DNA from: Candidatus Rokubacteria bacterium 13_1_40CM_69_27
GTDB taxonomy: Bacteria; Methylomirabilota; Methylomirabilia; Rokubacteriales; CSP1-6
NCBI GenBank assembly: GCA_001917535.1
Contig: MNEF01000053.1
Span: forward strand, 1-42,169
DNA length: 42,169 nucleotides
Direction: 5' to 3'
Position numbers and translations under genes: made by a program. The notes beneath the pieces were generated by a model. That model was not told where the DNA came from. It made no database searches and saw nothing but the letters and a program-made list of their open reading frames with translations. Positions 1 through 7,039 of this stretch are shown one piece after another (within the stretch, counting starts at the first letter, position 1; each line of letters starts with the position of its first letter).

Positions 1-156
1 GACTTGCGAGACCGCCACGTTCTACCGTGTTTCTTCGACAGGCCCACGGCCATCGACGCCGCTGTGGCGGTGTGTAGTGGAGCTACTGCTCTGCTACGGG
101 AGCTCCGTTGAGCAACGGCGGTTCGCTGAGCAGCGGCAGCGCGGTGCGAATCCGCT
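1..156. other. Non-coding region rich in inverted repeats, downstream of ccmG
   Basis: No convincing gene is seen here. Several small perfect inverted repeats lie close together: CCGTT-GAGC-AACGG at 105-118, CGCTG-AG-CAGCG at 124-135, and GGAGCT (79-84) pairing with AGCTCC (101-106). They follow the stop codon of ccmG, the last gene of a long leftward array, so they may fold in the 3' end of that transcript. There is no clear run of T after a stem, so a simple intrinsic terminator is not supported. Confidence 0.4.
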
Positions 157-687
157 CTAGGCGGGCTCAGCGAGGAGCTGCTCGACCCAAGTGCGGAAGA
201 CGTCGTCGGTGACGGCGCCCACGTGCTTGGCCCGGATGCGGCCCCGCCGGTCGATGAAGAAGGTCTCCGGCACGCCGTAGACCCCGTACTCGATCGACAC
301 CTTGCCGGCCGTGTCCGGAGCATTCGGGAAGGTGAGGCCGAAGTCGACGATGAACTTCTGGGCCTTCTCGGCGGTGTCCTGGATGTCCACGCCGACCACG
401 ACGACGCCGCGCTCGCGCCAGGCGCGCCAGCCGCGCTCCAGGACCGGCGCCTCCTCGTAGCACGCCGGATAACACCACGAGGCCCAGAAGTTGACGACCA
501 CGACCTTGCCCCGCTGAGCCTCGAGCGAGAACGGCCCCCCGCCGAAGGCGCGGAGCGTAAACGGCGCGGCGGGACGGCCGACGAGGGGCGAGGGCACCTC
601 GCGCGGGTTGAACCGGAACCCGTAGGCGAGGAGGACGAGGACGGGAACAGCGGACAGCGGGATGAGCCAGCGCAGCCAGCGCCTCAC
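157..687 (-). CDS. ccmG: Thioredoxin-like cytochrome c biogenesis protein CcmG/DsbE (variant CxxxC motif)
   Basis: Membrane-anchored periplasmic thioredoxin-fold protein, expected to reduce the haem-binding cysteines of apocytochromes for the Ccm (System I) pathway. The GTG start at 687 overlaps the ccmF stop by four bases (GTGA) and gives 176 aa; an in-frame start at 762 would lie inside ccmF. Residues about 4-22 are a hydrophobic anchor. The thioredoxin core follows, with NFWASWC before the active site and a cis-proline segment (VYGVPETFF). Oddly, the active site reads WCYPAC, so the two cysteines are three residues apart instead of two. Family assignment rests on fold motifs and on its place as last gene of ccmABCDEFG. 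Confidence 0.88.
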   Translation of the reverse strand: MRRWLRWLIPLSAVPVLVLLAYGFRFNPREVPSPLVGRPAAPFTLRAFGGGPFSLEAQRGKVVVVNFWASWCYPACYEEAPVLERGWRAWRERGVVVVGVDIQDTAEKAQKFIVDFGLTFPNAPDTAGKVSIEYGVYGVPETFFIDRRGRIRAKHVGAVTDDVFRTWVEQLLAEPA

Positions 688-2633
688 ACCGTCTTCCTGC
701 GGTCGGGCAGGATCGCCAGCAGCGCGCCCAGCGTCAGCACGACGCCCCCGATCCAGATCCATGTGACCAGCCGGTTGACCTGCACCTTCACGGTGGCCTG
801 GCCCCCGTCCCGCGTGAAGTCCCCCAGCACCAGGTAGAGGTCTTCCTTCAGCCCGATCCAGTAGTCCACGCCCGCGATCGGCGAGGTCTCCTGGGGATAG
901 AACTTCTTCGAGGGCTGCATGATGACCGCGGAGCCCAACCGGCCGTTGGTGATCGTGAAGGTGCCCACGACCTTGAAGTGGTTGGACTCCTCGGTGGCGG
1001 CGAGCCCGTCGAAGCGGACGCGGTAGCCGGCCAGCTCGGCCGCCTCGCCCCGTTGCAGCGTCGTCTCGGTGTGCACCGACCAGGCCTGCGAGCCGGTGAC
1101 ACCCACCGCGATGACCAGGATGCCGAGGTGGACGACGAAGCCGCCATAGCGGCGGTTGTGGCGGGCCAGCAGCCCGCCCATCGCGGGCAGCAGGCGCTCG
1201 CCCGCGCGCAGGCGGGCGCGGGTGGCGCGGAAGAAGTCGAGCGCGATGGTGGCGGAGACGAAGAGCGTCAGTGCCAGCGCGAGCACCGCCAGCGCCGAGC
1301 GGACGCCGAGGAGAGCGAAGAAGGCGGCGCCCATTCCGCCGAGGGCGATCGGGCCGAGGAAGTTGCGCCGGAGGTTCTCCAGCGAGGCGCGCCGCCAGGC
1401 GATGAGCGGGCCGACGCCCATCAGGAAGATGAGCGAGAGGAAAAGGGGGACGTTCACCTGGTTGAAGAAGGGCGCGCCCACGCTCACCTTCACCCCCCGC
1501 AGCGCCTCCGACAGCAGCGGGAACACGGTGCCGAAGAAGACGGTGAAGGCGGCGGCGACGAGGAAGACGTTATTGAGCAGGAAGGCGGACTCCCGGGAGA
1601 CGACGGAGTCGAGCTCGCCCTCGGAGCGCAGCGCCTCCCACCGCCAGGCCAGGAGCCCCAGCGCCACCAGCACCACCACGCCGAGGAACGTGAGGAAGAA
1701 GGCCCCGATGGCGCCCTGGGTGAAGGCGTGGACGGAGGCGATGACCCCCGAGCGCGTGAGGAAGGTGCCGAAGAGGGTCAGGCTGAAGGTGAGGATCACG
1801 AGCGCCAGGTTCCAGAGCTTGAGCATGCGGCGGCGCTCCTGGATCATCACCGAGTGCAGGAACGCGGTGCCGGTGAGCCAGGGCATGAACGCGGCGTTCT
1901 CCACCGGGTCCCACGCCCAGTAGCCTCCCCAGCCGAGCACGTGGTAGCTCCACCAACCCCCGATCAGCAGGCCGAGCGACAGGAAATACCAGGCCGTGAT
2001 GGTCCAGCGACGGGTGAGCGCGATCCAGGCGTCGCCGACGCGGCCGGTGACGAGCGCCGCCACGGCGAAGGCGAAGGGCACGGTGAACCCGGTGAAGCCC
2101 AGGTAAAGGGCGAGGGGATGGGTGATCATCCCCGTGTCCTCGAGCAGTGGGTTCAGCCCGCGCCCGTCGGCCGGGACTGGCATCAGGCGCTGGAAGGGCG
2201 GCGCCGCAATGGTCATCACGCTCAGGAAGAAGGCCAGCACGCCCAGCATGACCATCAGCACCCAGGGGTAGAGCTCGCGCGCCCGCTCGCGGTGGCGGAG
2301 GATCACGATCAGCGTGAAGAGCGCGAGCATCCAGCCCCACAGGACGATCGAGCCCTCGAGGGCGCCCCAGACGCCGGTGATCCGGTAGTAGAAGGGCGTG
2401 CCCAGGTTGGTGGTCTGCGCCACGTAGCGCACGGAGAAGTCGAAGGTCAGGAAGGCGTAGACGAGCAGCGCGAAGGCGAAGGTGATCAGCCCGAAGACGC
2501 CCAGCGCCGCGTGCTGGGCCGATTCCACCAGCGCGGTGTGCCCGCGGCGGGCGCCCACGGCCGCCCCGCCGGCGCCGTACACGGCCAACGCCAGCGCCAC
2601 GATCAGCGCGCCCTGGCCCAGCTCCGGCGTCAC
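684..2633 (-). CDS. ccmF: Cytochrome c haem lyase subunit CcmF
   Basis: Large polytopic membrane protein (649 aa, the usual size for CcmF/NrfE) that takes haem from CcmE and ligates it to apocytochrome CXXCH motifs. The tryptophan-rich periplasmic WWD signature is visible as GWGGYWAWDPVENAAF around residues 235-250, with many hydrophobic helices on both sides and a soluble segment after about residue 500. The start is GTG at 2633, coupled to the ccmE stop by a GTGA overlap, and the stop overlaps the ccmG start in the same way. Tight overlaps on both sides indicate translational coupling inside the ccm operon. Nothing is missing from the visible signature. Confidence 0.97.
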   Translation of the reverse strand: MTPELGQGALIVALALAVYGAGGAAVGARRGHTALVESAQHAALGVFGLITFAFALLVYAFLTFDFSVRYVAQTTNLGTPFYYRITGVWGALEGSIVLWGWMLALFTLIVILRHRERARELYPWVLMVMLGVLAFFLSVMTIAAPPFQRLMPVPADGRGLNPLLEDTGMITHPLALYLGFTGFTVPFAFAVAALVTGRVGDAWIALTRRWTITAWYFLSLGLLIGGWWSYHVLGWGGYWAWDPVENAAFMPWLTGTAFLHSVMIQERRRMLKLWNLALVILTFSLTLFGTFLTRSGVIASVHAFTQGAIGAFFLTFLGVVVLVALGLLAWRWEALRSEGELDSVVSRESAFLLNNVFLVAAAFTVFFGTVFPLLSEALRGVKVSVGAPFFNQVNVPLFLSLIFLMGVGPLIAWRRASLENLRRNFLGPIALGGMGAAFFALLGVRSALAVLALALTLFVSATIALDFFRATRARLRAGERLLPAMGGLLARHNRRYGGFVVHLGILVIAVGVTGSQAWSVHTETTLQRGEAAELAGYRVRFDGLAATEESNHFKVVGTFTITNGRLGSAVIMQPSKKFYPQETSPIAGVDYWIGLKEDLYLVLGDFTRDGGQATVKVQVNRLVTWIWIGGVVLTLGALLAILPDRRKTV

Positions 2634-3064
2634 GAGCCCGGTCTCCGCAGCGACTTGATGAGCTCCTTGTAGCCGGCTTCGCTGTGGTCGGTGGGCGCCT
2701 TGTAGTCCTCGGAGTGCTTGGCCAGGATGAGCGCCGCCGTGAAGTAGCCCTCCGGCGCCCAGCGACCCTCGACGATCGCGCCCCGGCCCTCGCCGAAGAG
2801 ATCCGGTGGCGTCCCCTTGTGGCGGACGGGCACGGAAGCTTTGCCGTCGGTGAGCGTGAAGCTCAGCTGCAGCGTGCGCGGCTCCCAGCGGACGGAGCCG
2901 GGCGCCACCAGACCCCCCAGCCGGTAGGCCTTGCTGGCCACGGGCGCGGCCTGGAGCTCCGACGGCGTGACGAAGTAGACCGCCGACTGCGTCACGCCGG
3001 CGTAGATCAGGTATGCGAGCGCCACCGCGATGACGGCGCCGCCGACGATGAACTTGGCCTTCAT
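2630..3064 (-). CDS. ccmE: Periplasmic haem chaperone CcmE
   Basis: CcmE binds haem covalently and hands it to CcmF. The 144-aa protein has an N-terminal membrane anchor (residues about 4-22), a beta-barrel (OB-fold) domain and the diagnostic haem-binding motif LAKHSEDY near the C-terminus, where the His is the covalent haem ligand and the Tyr four residues on is the axial ligand. I chose ATG at 3064 because it overlaps the ccmD stop (ATGA); the open frame runs 15 codons further upstream but that part is the reading of ccmD and of a repeat in another frame. It lies between ccmD and ccmF in the normal order. Confidence 0.95.
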   Translation of the reverse strand: MKAKFIVGGAVIAVALAYLIYAGVTQSAVYFVTPSELQAAPVASKAYRLGGLVAPGSVRWEPRTLQLSFTLTDGKASVPVRHKGTPPDLFGEGRGAIVEGRWAPEGYFTAALILAKHSEDYKAPTDHSEAGYKELIKSLRRPGS

Positions 3065-3258
3065 GGTCTTGAAGCGCCGCCGGTTCGAGCGCCGGCTTTG
3101 CCGGCGCAATCCTTCCTGGGGGAGGTCTCGGAGGGGGCCGTCGAGGCCCCCTTCGACGTGAGCTCTCGCTCCCGCCGCCCGAGCCGCCGCCAGTAGGCGC
3201 CGAGGACCAGGGCCGCGAGGGCGTAGGCGGCGAAGACGAAGGACCAGTTGTCGGGCAT
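3061..3258 (-). CDS. ccmD: Haem exporter subunit CcmD with a repeat-derived tail
   Basis: Small single-span membrane protein that helps release holo-CcmE from the CcmABC complex. It is 65 aa: MPDNWSFVFAAYALAALVLG forms the membrane segment and YWRRLGRRERE the basic cytoplasmic start of the tail, which is the typical CcmD pattern. ATG at 3258 overlaps the ccmC stop (TGATG) and the stop overlaps ccmE ATG. The last 25 or so residues are encoded by a copy of an intergenic GCCGGC hairpin repeat (3084-3156), so the tail sequence is not expected to be conserved in homologues. Identified from position and shape rather than from strong sequence conservation. Confidence 0.88.
   Translation of the reverse strand: MPDNWSFVFAAYALAALVLGAYWRRLGRRERELTSKGASTAPSETSPRKDCAGKAGARTGGASRP
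3084..3156 (+). repeat. GCCGGC-hairpin repeat, copy A (inside ccmD)
   Basis: Copy of a dispersed element beginning TTCGAGCGCCGGCTT, containing a GCCGGC..GCCGGC hairpin, a spacer, and a second palindrome of the form GAGGGGGCC..GGCCCCC. The same layout occurs at 3971-4047 (reverse), 18815-18889 and 28012-28098. This copy lies within the 3' part of ccmD and changes the sequence of its C-terminal tail. Confidence 0.85.
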
Positions 3259-3914
3259 CAGGCGAGGACCTGCTCCTCGCGCTCGAGCAGGCGCACGCGT
3301 CTGGCCAGGAAGTAGGCGTAGAGGAGCGCGAAGGCGACGAGATTGATCGTCAGGGCCACGACGAAGGTCGGGTCCATCGGCGCGGGGCCGGGCCTGAGGA
3401 GCGTGGACGGCTGGTGCAGCGTCCGCCACCAGTACACCGAAAAGTGGACGAGCGGGATGTCCAGGGCGGCCACGATGCCGAGCACCGCGGCGAATCGGGC
3501 CCCGCGCTCGCGATCCTCGATCATCGCCCGCAGCAGCAGGTAACCCAGGTAGATGACAAACATGATGGAGGCGCTGGTGAGTCGCGCATCCCACGTCCAC
3601 CACGTCCCCCACGTGGGCTTGCCCCAGATCGACCCGGTCGCGATGTTGATGCCGGTGAAGACCACGCCGACCTCCGCCGAGGCGTGGGCGAGCCGGTCCG
3701 CCCCGGCCGCGCGCCTCCAGAGATAGATGACGGAGGCGACCAGCACGACCGCAAACGCCAGATAGGCGATCAGGATGGCCGGCACGTGCACGTACATGAT
3801 GCGCTGGACGTTGCCCTGGGTCGCCTCGCGAGGCGCCACGCCCAGCGCCATCACGATCCCGGCGGTCAGGCTGGCGACCGCCAACCATCCCAGCCCGCGC
3901 TGCAGTCCGCTCAT
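3258..3914 (-). CDS. ccmC: Haem exporter/handling protein CcmC
   Basis: Six-helix membrane protein of 218 aa that loads haem onto CcmE. The WWD-family signature WGTWWTWDARLTS is present around residues 101-113, with conserved His residues in flanking loops (MYVHVP near residue 42 and PLVHFSVYWW near 160). ATG at 3914 is followed immediately by a hydrophobic helix. It is separated from ccmB by 181 bases filled by a repeat element, the only sizeable gap in the ccm set, and is coupled downstream to ccmD through a TGATG overlap. Confidence 0.96.
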   Translation of the reverse strand: MSGLQRGLGWLAVASLTAGIVMALGVAPREATQGNVQRIMYVHVPAILIAYLAFAVVLVASVIYLWRRAAGADRLAHASAEVGVVFTGINIATGSIWGKPTWGTWWTWDARLTSASIMFVIYLGYLLLRAMIEDRERGARFAAVLGIVAALDIPLVHFSVYWWRTLHQPSTLLRPGPAPMDPTFVVALTINLVAFALLYAYFLARRVRLLEREEQVLA

Positions 3915-4095
3915 AGGTCGGAGGGGGCGACTTCACAGGCGCGCCCCCCGGGCGCGACGGCCCCCTCCGAGATCCATAGTCGGAGGAGGCCTCGCGGCCC
4001 CCTCCGAACCACCCCAAAGGGTTGCGCCGGCAAAGCCGGCGCTCGAACGAGCACGCTCGGGACGCGATACCACTTTTGGGTAGAGACAGGTCCGC
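3915..4095 (-). repeat. GCCGGC-hairpin repeat, copy B, with an extra palindrome, between ccmB and ccmC
   Basis: The 181-base gap between ccmB and ccmC holds no gene. Positions 3971-4047 are a reverse-oriented copy of the same element found at 28012-28098; the match covers the GCCGGC hairpin, the GGGGTGGTTCGGAGGGGGCC block and the trailing CTATGGATCT. Positions 3915-3970 contain a further GGAGGGGGC..GCCCCCTCC palindrome. The strong hairpins could reduce transcription of ccmCDEFG or stabilise processed mRNA ends. The last 48 bases show nothing else. Confidence 0.85.
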
Positions 4096-4773
4096 TCATG
4101 CTTCCAGGACAGCGTCGAAGGTCAGGACGCCCACGGTGAGGTAGATCACATCGGCGGCAGCGAGCAGCCCGAGCCAGTGTCCGACAGCGGCCAGCGGCTC
4201 GCCCAGCAGCACGGCCTCGGTCGCCTTCACTGCGCCCAGCAGCACGGGCACCTGCACCGGCAGCAGCAGGACGGGGAAGAGCAGCTCGCGGGCGCGCACG
4301 TGGGCCGTCATGGCGCCGAAGAGCGTGCCGACGGCGGCGAAGCCGATCGTGCCCAGCCCGATGACGGGGGCCAGGGGCAGGAGATGAGCGGCCAGATCGA
4401 GGTTGAAGAAGACGGCGAAGAGGACCAGCAGGATCGCCTCGACGAGCAGCATCAGCAGCAGATTGCCGGCGACCTTGCCCAGATAGATCGCCGACTTGTC
4501 ACCGGGTGCCAGCAGCAGGCCCTCCCAGCAGTCGTTCTCACGCTCGGCCAGGAACGCCCGGCCGAGCCCGACGAGCCCGCTCAGGATGAAGCCCAGCCAG
4601 AGGAGGCCGGGCAGGGCGGCGACCAGGCGCTCGCGGTCGGCGCCCAGCGTAAACTGGAAGAGGAACAGCAGCAGCAGCGAGAAGAAGAAGAGCGCGTTCA
4701 GCGTCTCCTTGGACCGCCGCTCGCTGAGGAGGTCCTTCCACAGCACGATCCAGGCGCGGCGCGCGTAGATCAC
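4096..4773 (-). CDS. ccmB: Haem exporter membrane subunit CcmB
   Basis: Membrane component of the CcmABC complex; 225 aa, about six hydrophobic helices (for example LFFFSLLLLFLFQFTL near residue 35 and GTIGFAAVGTLFGAMTAHVR near 140), with the soluble N-terminal stretch WKDLLSERRSKE typical of the family. The start is GTG at 4773, overlapping the ccmA stop (GTGA). The open frame continues upstream to 5283 but that part is out-of-frame reading of ccmA. CcmB length in the family is about 220 aa, matching this start. Confidence 0.94.
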   Translation of the reverse strand: MIYARRAWIVLWKDLLSERRSKETLNALFFFSLLLLFLFQFTLGADRERLVAALPGLLWLGFILSGLVGLGRAFLAERENDCWEGLLLAPGDKSAIYLGKVAGNLLLMLLVEAILLVLFAVFFNLDLAAHLLPLAPVIGLGTIGFAAVGTLFGAMTAHVRARELLFPVLLLPVQVPVLLGAVKATEAVLLGEPLAAVGHWLGLLAAADVIYLTVGVLTFDAVLEA

Positions 4774-5489
4774 GCCCCGTCCTCCGCGTGCAGATCGTAG
4801 AGCCGTCGCACGTCGTCCGGCGCGAGGGCGCCCAGGGGAGTATCGAGGGCCACGCGCCCGCCCGCCAGGATGGCGATCCGGTCGGCCACGCCCAGTCCGC
4901 GCCCGAAGCTGTGAGTGGCCATGAGGATGGCGCCGCCGGCCGCCTTGAACGCGCCGAGGTGTTCGTCGAGCCACTTGCCGGCACGCTGGTCGATCCCCGC
5001 GAAGGGTTCGTCGAGCAGCAGAACCGGTGGGCGGGCGAGGACGAAGCGCGCCAGCGCGAGCCGGCGTTTCATGCCGAGGGAGAACGTCCGCACGCGCTCG
5101 TCGGCGACGCGGTCCAGCTCCACGGCCGCCAGCGCGCCGCCGAGCGCCTCGGGGCCGTTGGGCAGCCCGCCCAGCGTCGCCCAGAATTTCAGGTTCTCCA
5201 GCGCGGTCAGGTCCTCGTAGACCCAGGCGCCGTGGGCCAGCAGGCCCACGCGGGCACGGACGCTCTCGGGCTGCCGCGAGCAATCGTAACCGGCCACGCG
5301 GGCGGTGCCGCGCGAGGCTCGCAGAAGCGTGGCCAGGATGCGGAGCAGCGTGCTCTTGCCCGCGCCGTTGGGGCCCAGGAGCGCGACGGCCTCTCCGGGA
5401 CGGACGTCGAGGCTCACGTCGTCCAGCACGAGGTGGCCGCCGAACGCCTTGCCAAGACCGATCACGTGAATGGACGGATCAGCGGTCAT
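4770..5489 (-). CDS. ccmA: Cytochrome c biogenesis ATP-binding protein CcmA
   Basis: ABC ATPase that powers release of holo-CcmE from CcmCD. The 239-aa protein has Walker A (GPNGAGKST, residues about 39-47), a signature region FSLGMKRRLALAR that deviates from LSGGQ as CcmA proteins often do, Walker B LLLDEPFAGID, and the switch histidine in MATHSF. ATG at 5489 starts the first gene of the ccm block. It lies 40 bases downstream of the ctaG stop, so it could be cotranscribed with the oxidase genes upstream. Confidence 0.95.
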   Translation of the reverse strand: MTADPSIHVIGLGKAFGGHLVLDDVSLDVRPGEAVALLGPNGAGKSTLLRILATLLRASRGTARVAGYDCSRQPESVRARVGLLAHGAWVYEDLTALENLKFWATLGGLPNGPEALGGALAAVELDRVADERVRTFSLGMKRRLALARFVLARPPVLLLDEPFAGIDQRAGKWLDEHLGAFKAAGGAILMATHSFGRGLGVADRIAILAGGRVALDTPLGALAPDDVRRLYDLHAEDGA

Positions 5490-5529
5490 GCGTCAAACCG
5501 CCTCATTCTCCCGCACGGGTTCAGGGGGG

Positions 5530-6402
5530 TCAAGGCAAGCGTGCGCTGTCGGCGCGGCGATCCTCGCCCTTCGCCCGTGGAAGAAGCCTTTGGTCCTCCA
5601 GAGTCAGGAACCGGTAGAGCAGGACCATGACCGCGAGCATGTCGATCACCGCGCTCAGTCCCCACATGACCACGCCGCCCAGTGCCTGGTCTTCCAGCGG
5701 ACTGAGCCGCCCGAGCCCGCGCGAAGCCGTATAGGAGGAGTAGAGGACGGTCGGGCTCGCTGCCAGCAGGAGCCCGAGCCCCGCGCTCTGAAGTGCGCCC
5801 AGGACGAGATACACGACCCCCGCGCCAGGATGGAGCGCTCGCCCGACATGCGGCGCTGGGTTGATCACGGGCCACCAGAAGAGGACGGCGCTCCCGAAGA
5901 AGGCGAGATGCTCGAGATCGTGGAGCAGGCGATCCTCCAGGGCCGCGTCGTACGCCGGCGGCAGGTGCCAGAGCCACAGAACCAGGGCGTAGCCGAGCCA
6001 GGCGACGGGCACGCGGGTCAGGGCCCGCCAGATCCTCCGCAGCGGAGCGCCGCGGACGAGGAGCCGTCCGGCCCGGACGCGAGCCCTCGCCGGCAGGGCC
6101 CAGAGGAGCGCTACCAGCGGGTCGGCGAGGAGGAGGGCCGGCGCCGCGACGGCGACGAGGAGCATGTGCTGAACCATATGGGCGACGAAAAGGCGATGCG
6201 CGAGGGCGTCGAGGGGGGAGAGGAGCGCCAGGGCGAGACACCCGAGGCCGGCGAGGGTGAGCGCGGGGCGCCACCACGGTACGAGTTGCCGCGCCCGCCG
6301 CGAGAGGCGCCACCAGCCGGTGGCATAGGCGCTCCCGAGGAGCAGGAGCAGAACCAGGATTCCCGGCCGGTGCGCCACCGTGAAGGCCCCGGGCCCGGCC
6401 AT
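5530..6402 (-). CDS. ctaG: CtaG-family cytochrome c oxidase assembly membrane protein
   Basis: Polytopic protein of 290 aa of the caa3-type CtaG family (COG3336), linked to copper or oxidase assembly. About seven hydrophobic helices are seen. Conserved features visible are the DALAHRLFVAHMVQHMLL block near residues 64-81, with several His residues that could bind copper, the WLWHLPPAYDAAL block near 150, and LEHLAFFGSAVLFWWPV. It is unrelated to the Cox11-type protein that is also called CtaG. It follows the micro-genes of the oxidase cassette by about 60 bases and precedes ccmA by 40 bases, so it fits an oxidase-maturation role. The second oxidase cassette lacks a copy. Confidence 0.9.
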   Translation of the reverse strand: MAGPGAFTVAHRPGILVLLLLLGSAYATGWWRLSRRARQLVPWWRPALTLAGLGCLALALLSPLDALAHRLFVAHMVQHMLLVAVAAPALLLADPLVALLWALPARARVRAGRLLVRGAPLRRIWRALTRVPVAWLGYALVLWLWHLPPAYDAALEDRLLHDLEHLAFFGSAVLFWWPVINPAPHVGRALHPGAGVVYLVLGALQSAGLGLLLAASPTVLYSSYTASRGLGRLSPLEDQALGGVVMWGLSAVIDMLAVMVLLYRFLTLEDQRLLPRAKGEDRRADSARLP

Positions 6403-6463
6403 CAGGGTGCCCGGCCCGGGGAGCGCCGAGCCTCGCGCCGCTGGCGCACGGCGACGTCGCGCG

Positions 6464-6556
6464 CTAGCGGCGGAGGGCCAGGGTCGCCACCCACACGAAA
6501 AAGGCGATCGTCCCCACCAGGAAGAGGCCGAACGCGAGCTTTTCGATGGCGCTCAA
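6464..6556 (-). CDS. 30-aa single-span membrane micro-protein of the cbb3 cassette
   Basis: Thirty-residue product starting with TTG at 6556: SAIEKLAFGLFLVGTIAFF then VWVATLALRR. It is one hydrophobic helix with a short charged N-terminus and an Arg-Arg end. No family recognised with certainty; size and shape recall CcoQ. The reading is supported by a counterpart at 15225-15317 in the second cassette, in the same relative place, of identical length and with similar sequence (STAEKLALALFLAGTVLFF). Confidence 0.7.
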   Translation of the reverse strand: MSAIEKLAFGLFLVGTIAFFVWVATLALRR

Positions 6557-6566
6557 AGATGCACCG

Positions 6567-6671
6567 CTACAAGAGCGATACCAGGCCCGACAGCGCGTTG
6601 AAGAGGATCTCGAACACCAGGATCGCCAGATTGAGAATCGCCAGGGGGATCAGGATGCGCTCGGGGCTCAT
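6567..6671 (-). CDS. 34-aa single-span membrane micro-protein of the cbb3 cassette
   Basis: Thirty-four residues from ATG at 6671: MSPERILIPLAILNLAILVF followed by EILFNALSGLVSLL. It is almost wholly hydrophobic after an acidic/basic N-terminal tip, so a single membrane helix is expected. Function unknown. The counterpart at 15325-15429 has the same length and keeps the S-x-E-R-I-L-I opening and the FN/YN-x-L-x-G-L-V-S ending, which argues for selection on the protein. It sits between the FixP-N-like micro-gene and the 30-aa micro-gene. Confidence 0.7.
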   Translation of the reverse strand: MSPERILIPLAILNLAILVFEILFNALSGLVSLL

Positions 6672-6681
6672 GGTCCGAGTC

Positions 6682-6876
6682 CTACTGACCCACGGCGAGG
6701 CCGGGCCCGAGCCCGCCCCAGTATTTGAACAGGTAGTAGATGGCCCAGACGGCGAGCGCGGCGTAGACCACGAGTAACCATTTGTTCACGATGCCATGAT
6801 ACGAGCGAATCTCTCCGCGAGCGTATTCCTCGACAGCGCCGTACCGCGGGTGCTGCTCAGGGGCGCGGTCACTCAT
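6682..6876 (-). CDS. Small membrane protein resembling the detached N-terminal helix of CcoP
   Basis: Sixty-four aa with a hydrophilic N-terminus (EEYARGEIRSYHGIVNKW) and one membrane helix (LLVVYAALAVWAIYYLFKYW). This layout, a short polar stretch with G-x-V-N/P-x-W then a helix rich in Tyr ending in YW, resembles the FixP_N domain that anchors CcoP in standard cbb3 oxidases. Since the CcoOP fusion in this cassette has only one N-terminal helix, this protein may supply the missing CcoP anchor. Its start overlaps the ccoS stop region by eight bases. A 52-aa counterpart lies at 15426-15584. The homology is inferred from pattern only. Confidence 0.72.
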   Translation of the reverse strand: MSDRAPEQHPRYGAVEEYARGEIRSYHGIVNKWLLVVYAALAVWAIYYLFKYWGGLGPGLAVGQ

Positions 6877-7027
6877 TGATGTCGTCCTCCACTTGGAGCA
6901 CCTGGTATTTGATCGCCTCGACGTTATGGAACGCCCCGCTGGTCGCCCCCCAAATGAAAGCGCTGAGGGCGGCCAGGCCCATGAGCAGTGCGACGACGAA
7001 CTCGCCCAGGGTCAGATGCTCGATCAT
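6869..7027 (-). CDS. ccoS: CcoS-like cbb3 oxidase maturation protein, cassette 1
   Basis: Fifty-two aa: one N-terminal helix (TLGEFVVALLMGLAALSAF) followed by IWGATSGAFHNVEA and an acidic end QVEDDINE. Position-by-position this follows the CcoS pattern (helix, F-x-W-x-x-x-S-G-x-F-x-D-x-E, then a D-D pair). In known systems CcoS is needed to place haem b and CuB in CcoN. It is read from ATG at 7027, 12 bases after ccoOP, and overlaps the next micro-gene. It is too short for most gene finders. Counterpart at 15565-15735. Confidence 0.82.
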   Translation of the reverse strand: MIEHLTLGEFVVALLMGLAALSAFIWGATSGAFHNVEAIKYQVLQVEDDINE

Positions 7028-7039
7028 CGAGAGGTCTCC

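Noticed and set aside
79..157. tRNA-like appearance with a T-arm-like GCGG-TGCGAAT-CCGC at the end
   Set aside because: The T-loop lacks the invariant TTC, there is no proper acceptor pairing between the two ends and no convincing anticodon arm.
978..2672. 564-aa open frame on the plus strand opposite ccmF
   Set aside because: Composition is that of an antisense shadow (rich in Gly, Arg, Glu, Gln) and ccmF on the other strand is certain. The same applies to other long plus-strand frames opposite the cbb3 genes, such as 7136-8728 and 15460-17478.
4774..5283. N-terminal extension of ccmB
   Set aside because: It is an alternative-frame reading of ccmA; the GTG at 4773 with stop/start overlap gives the normal CcmB size.
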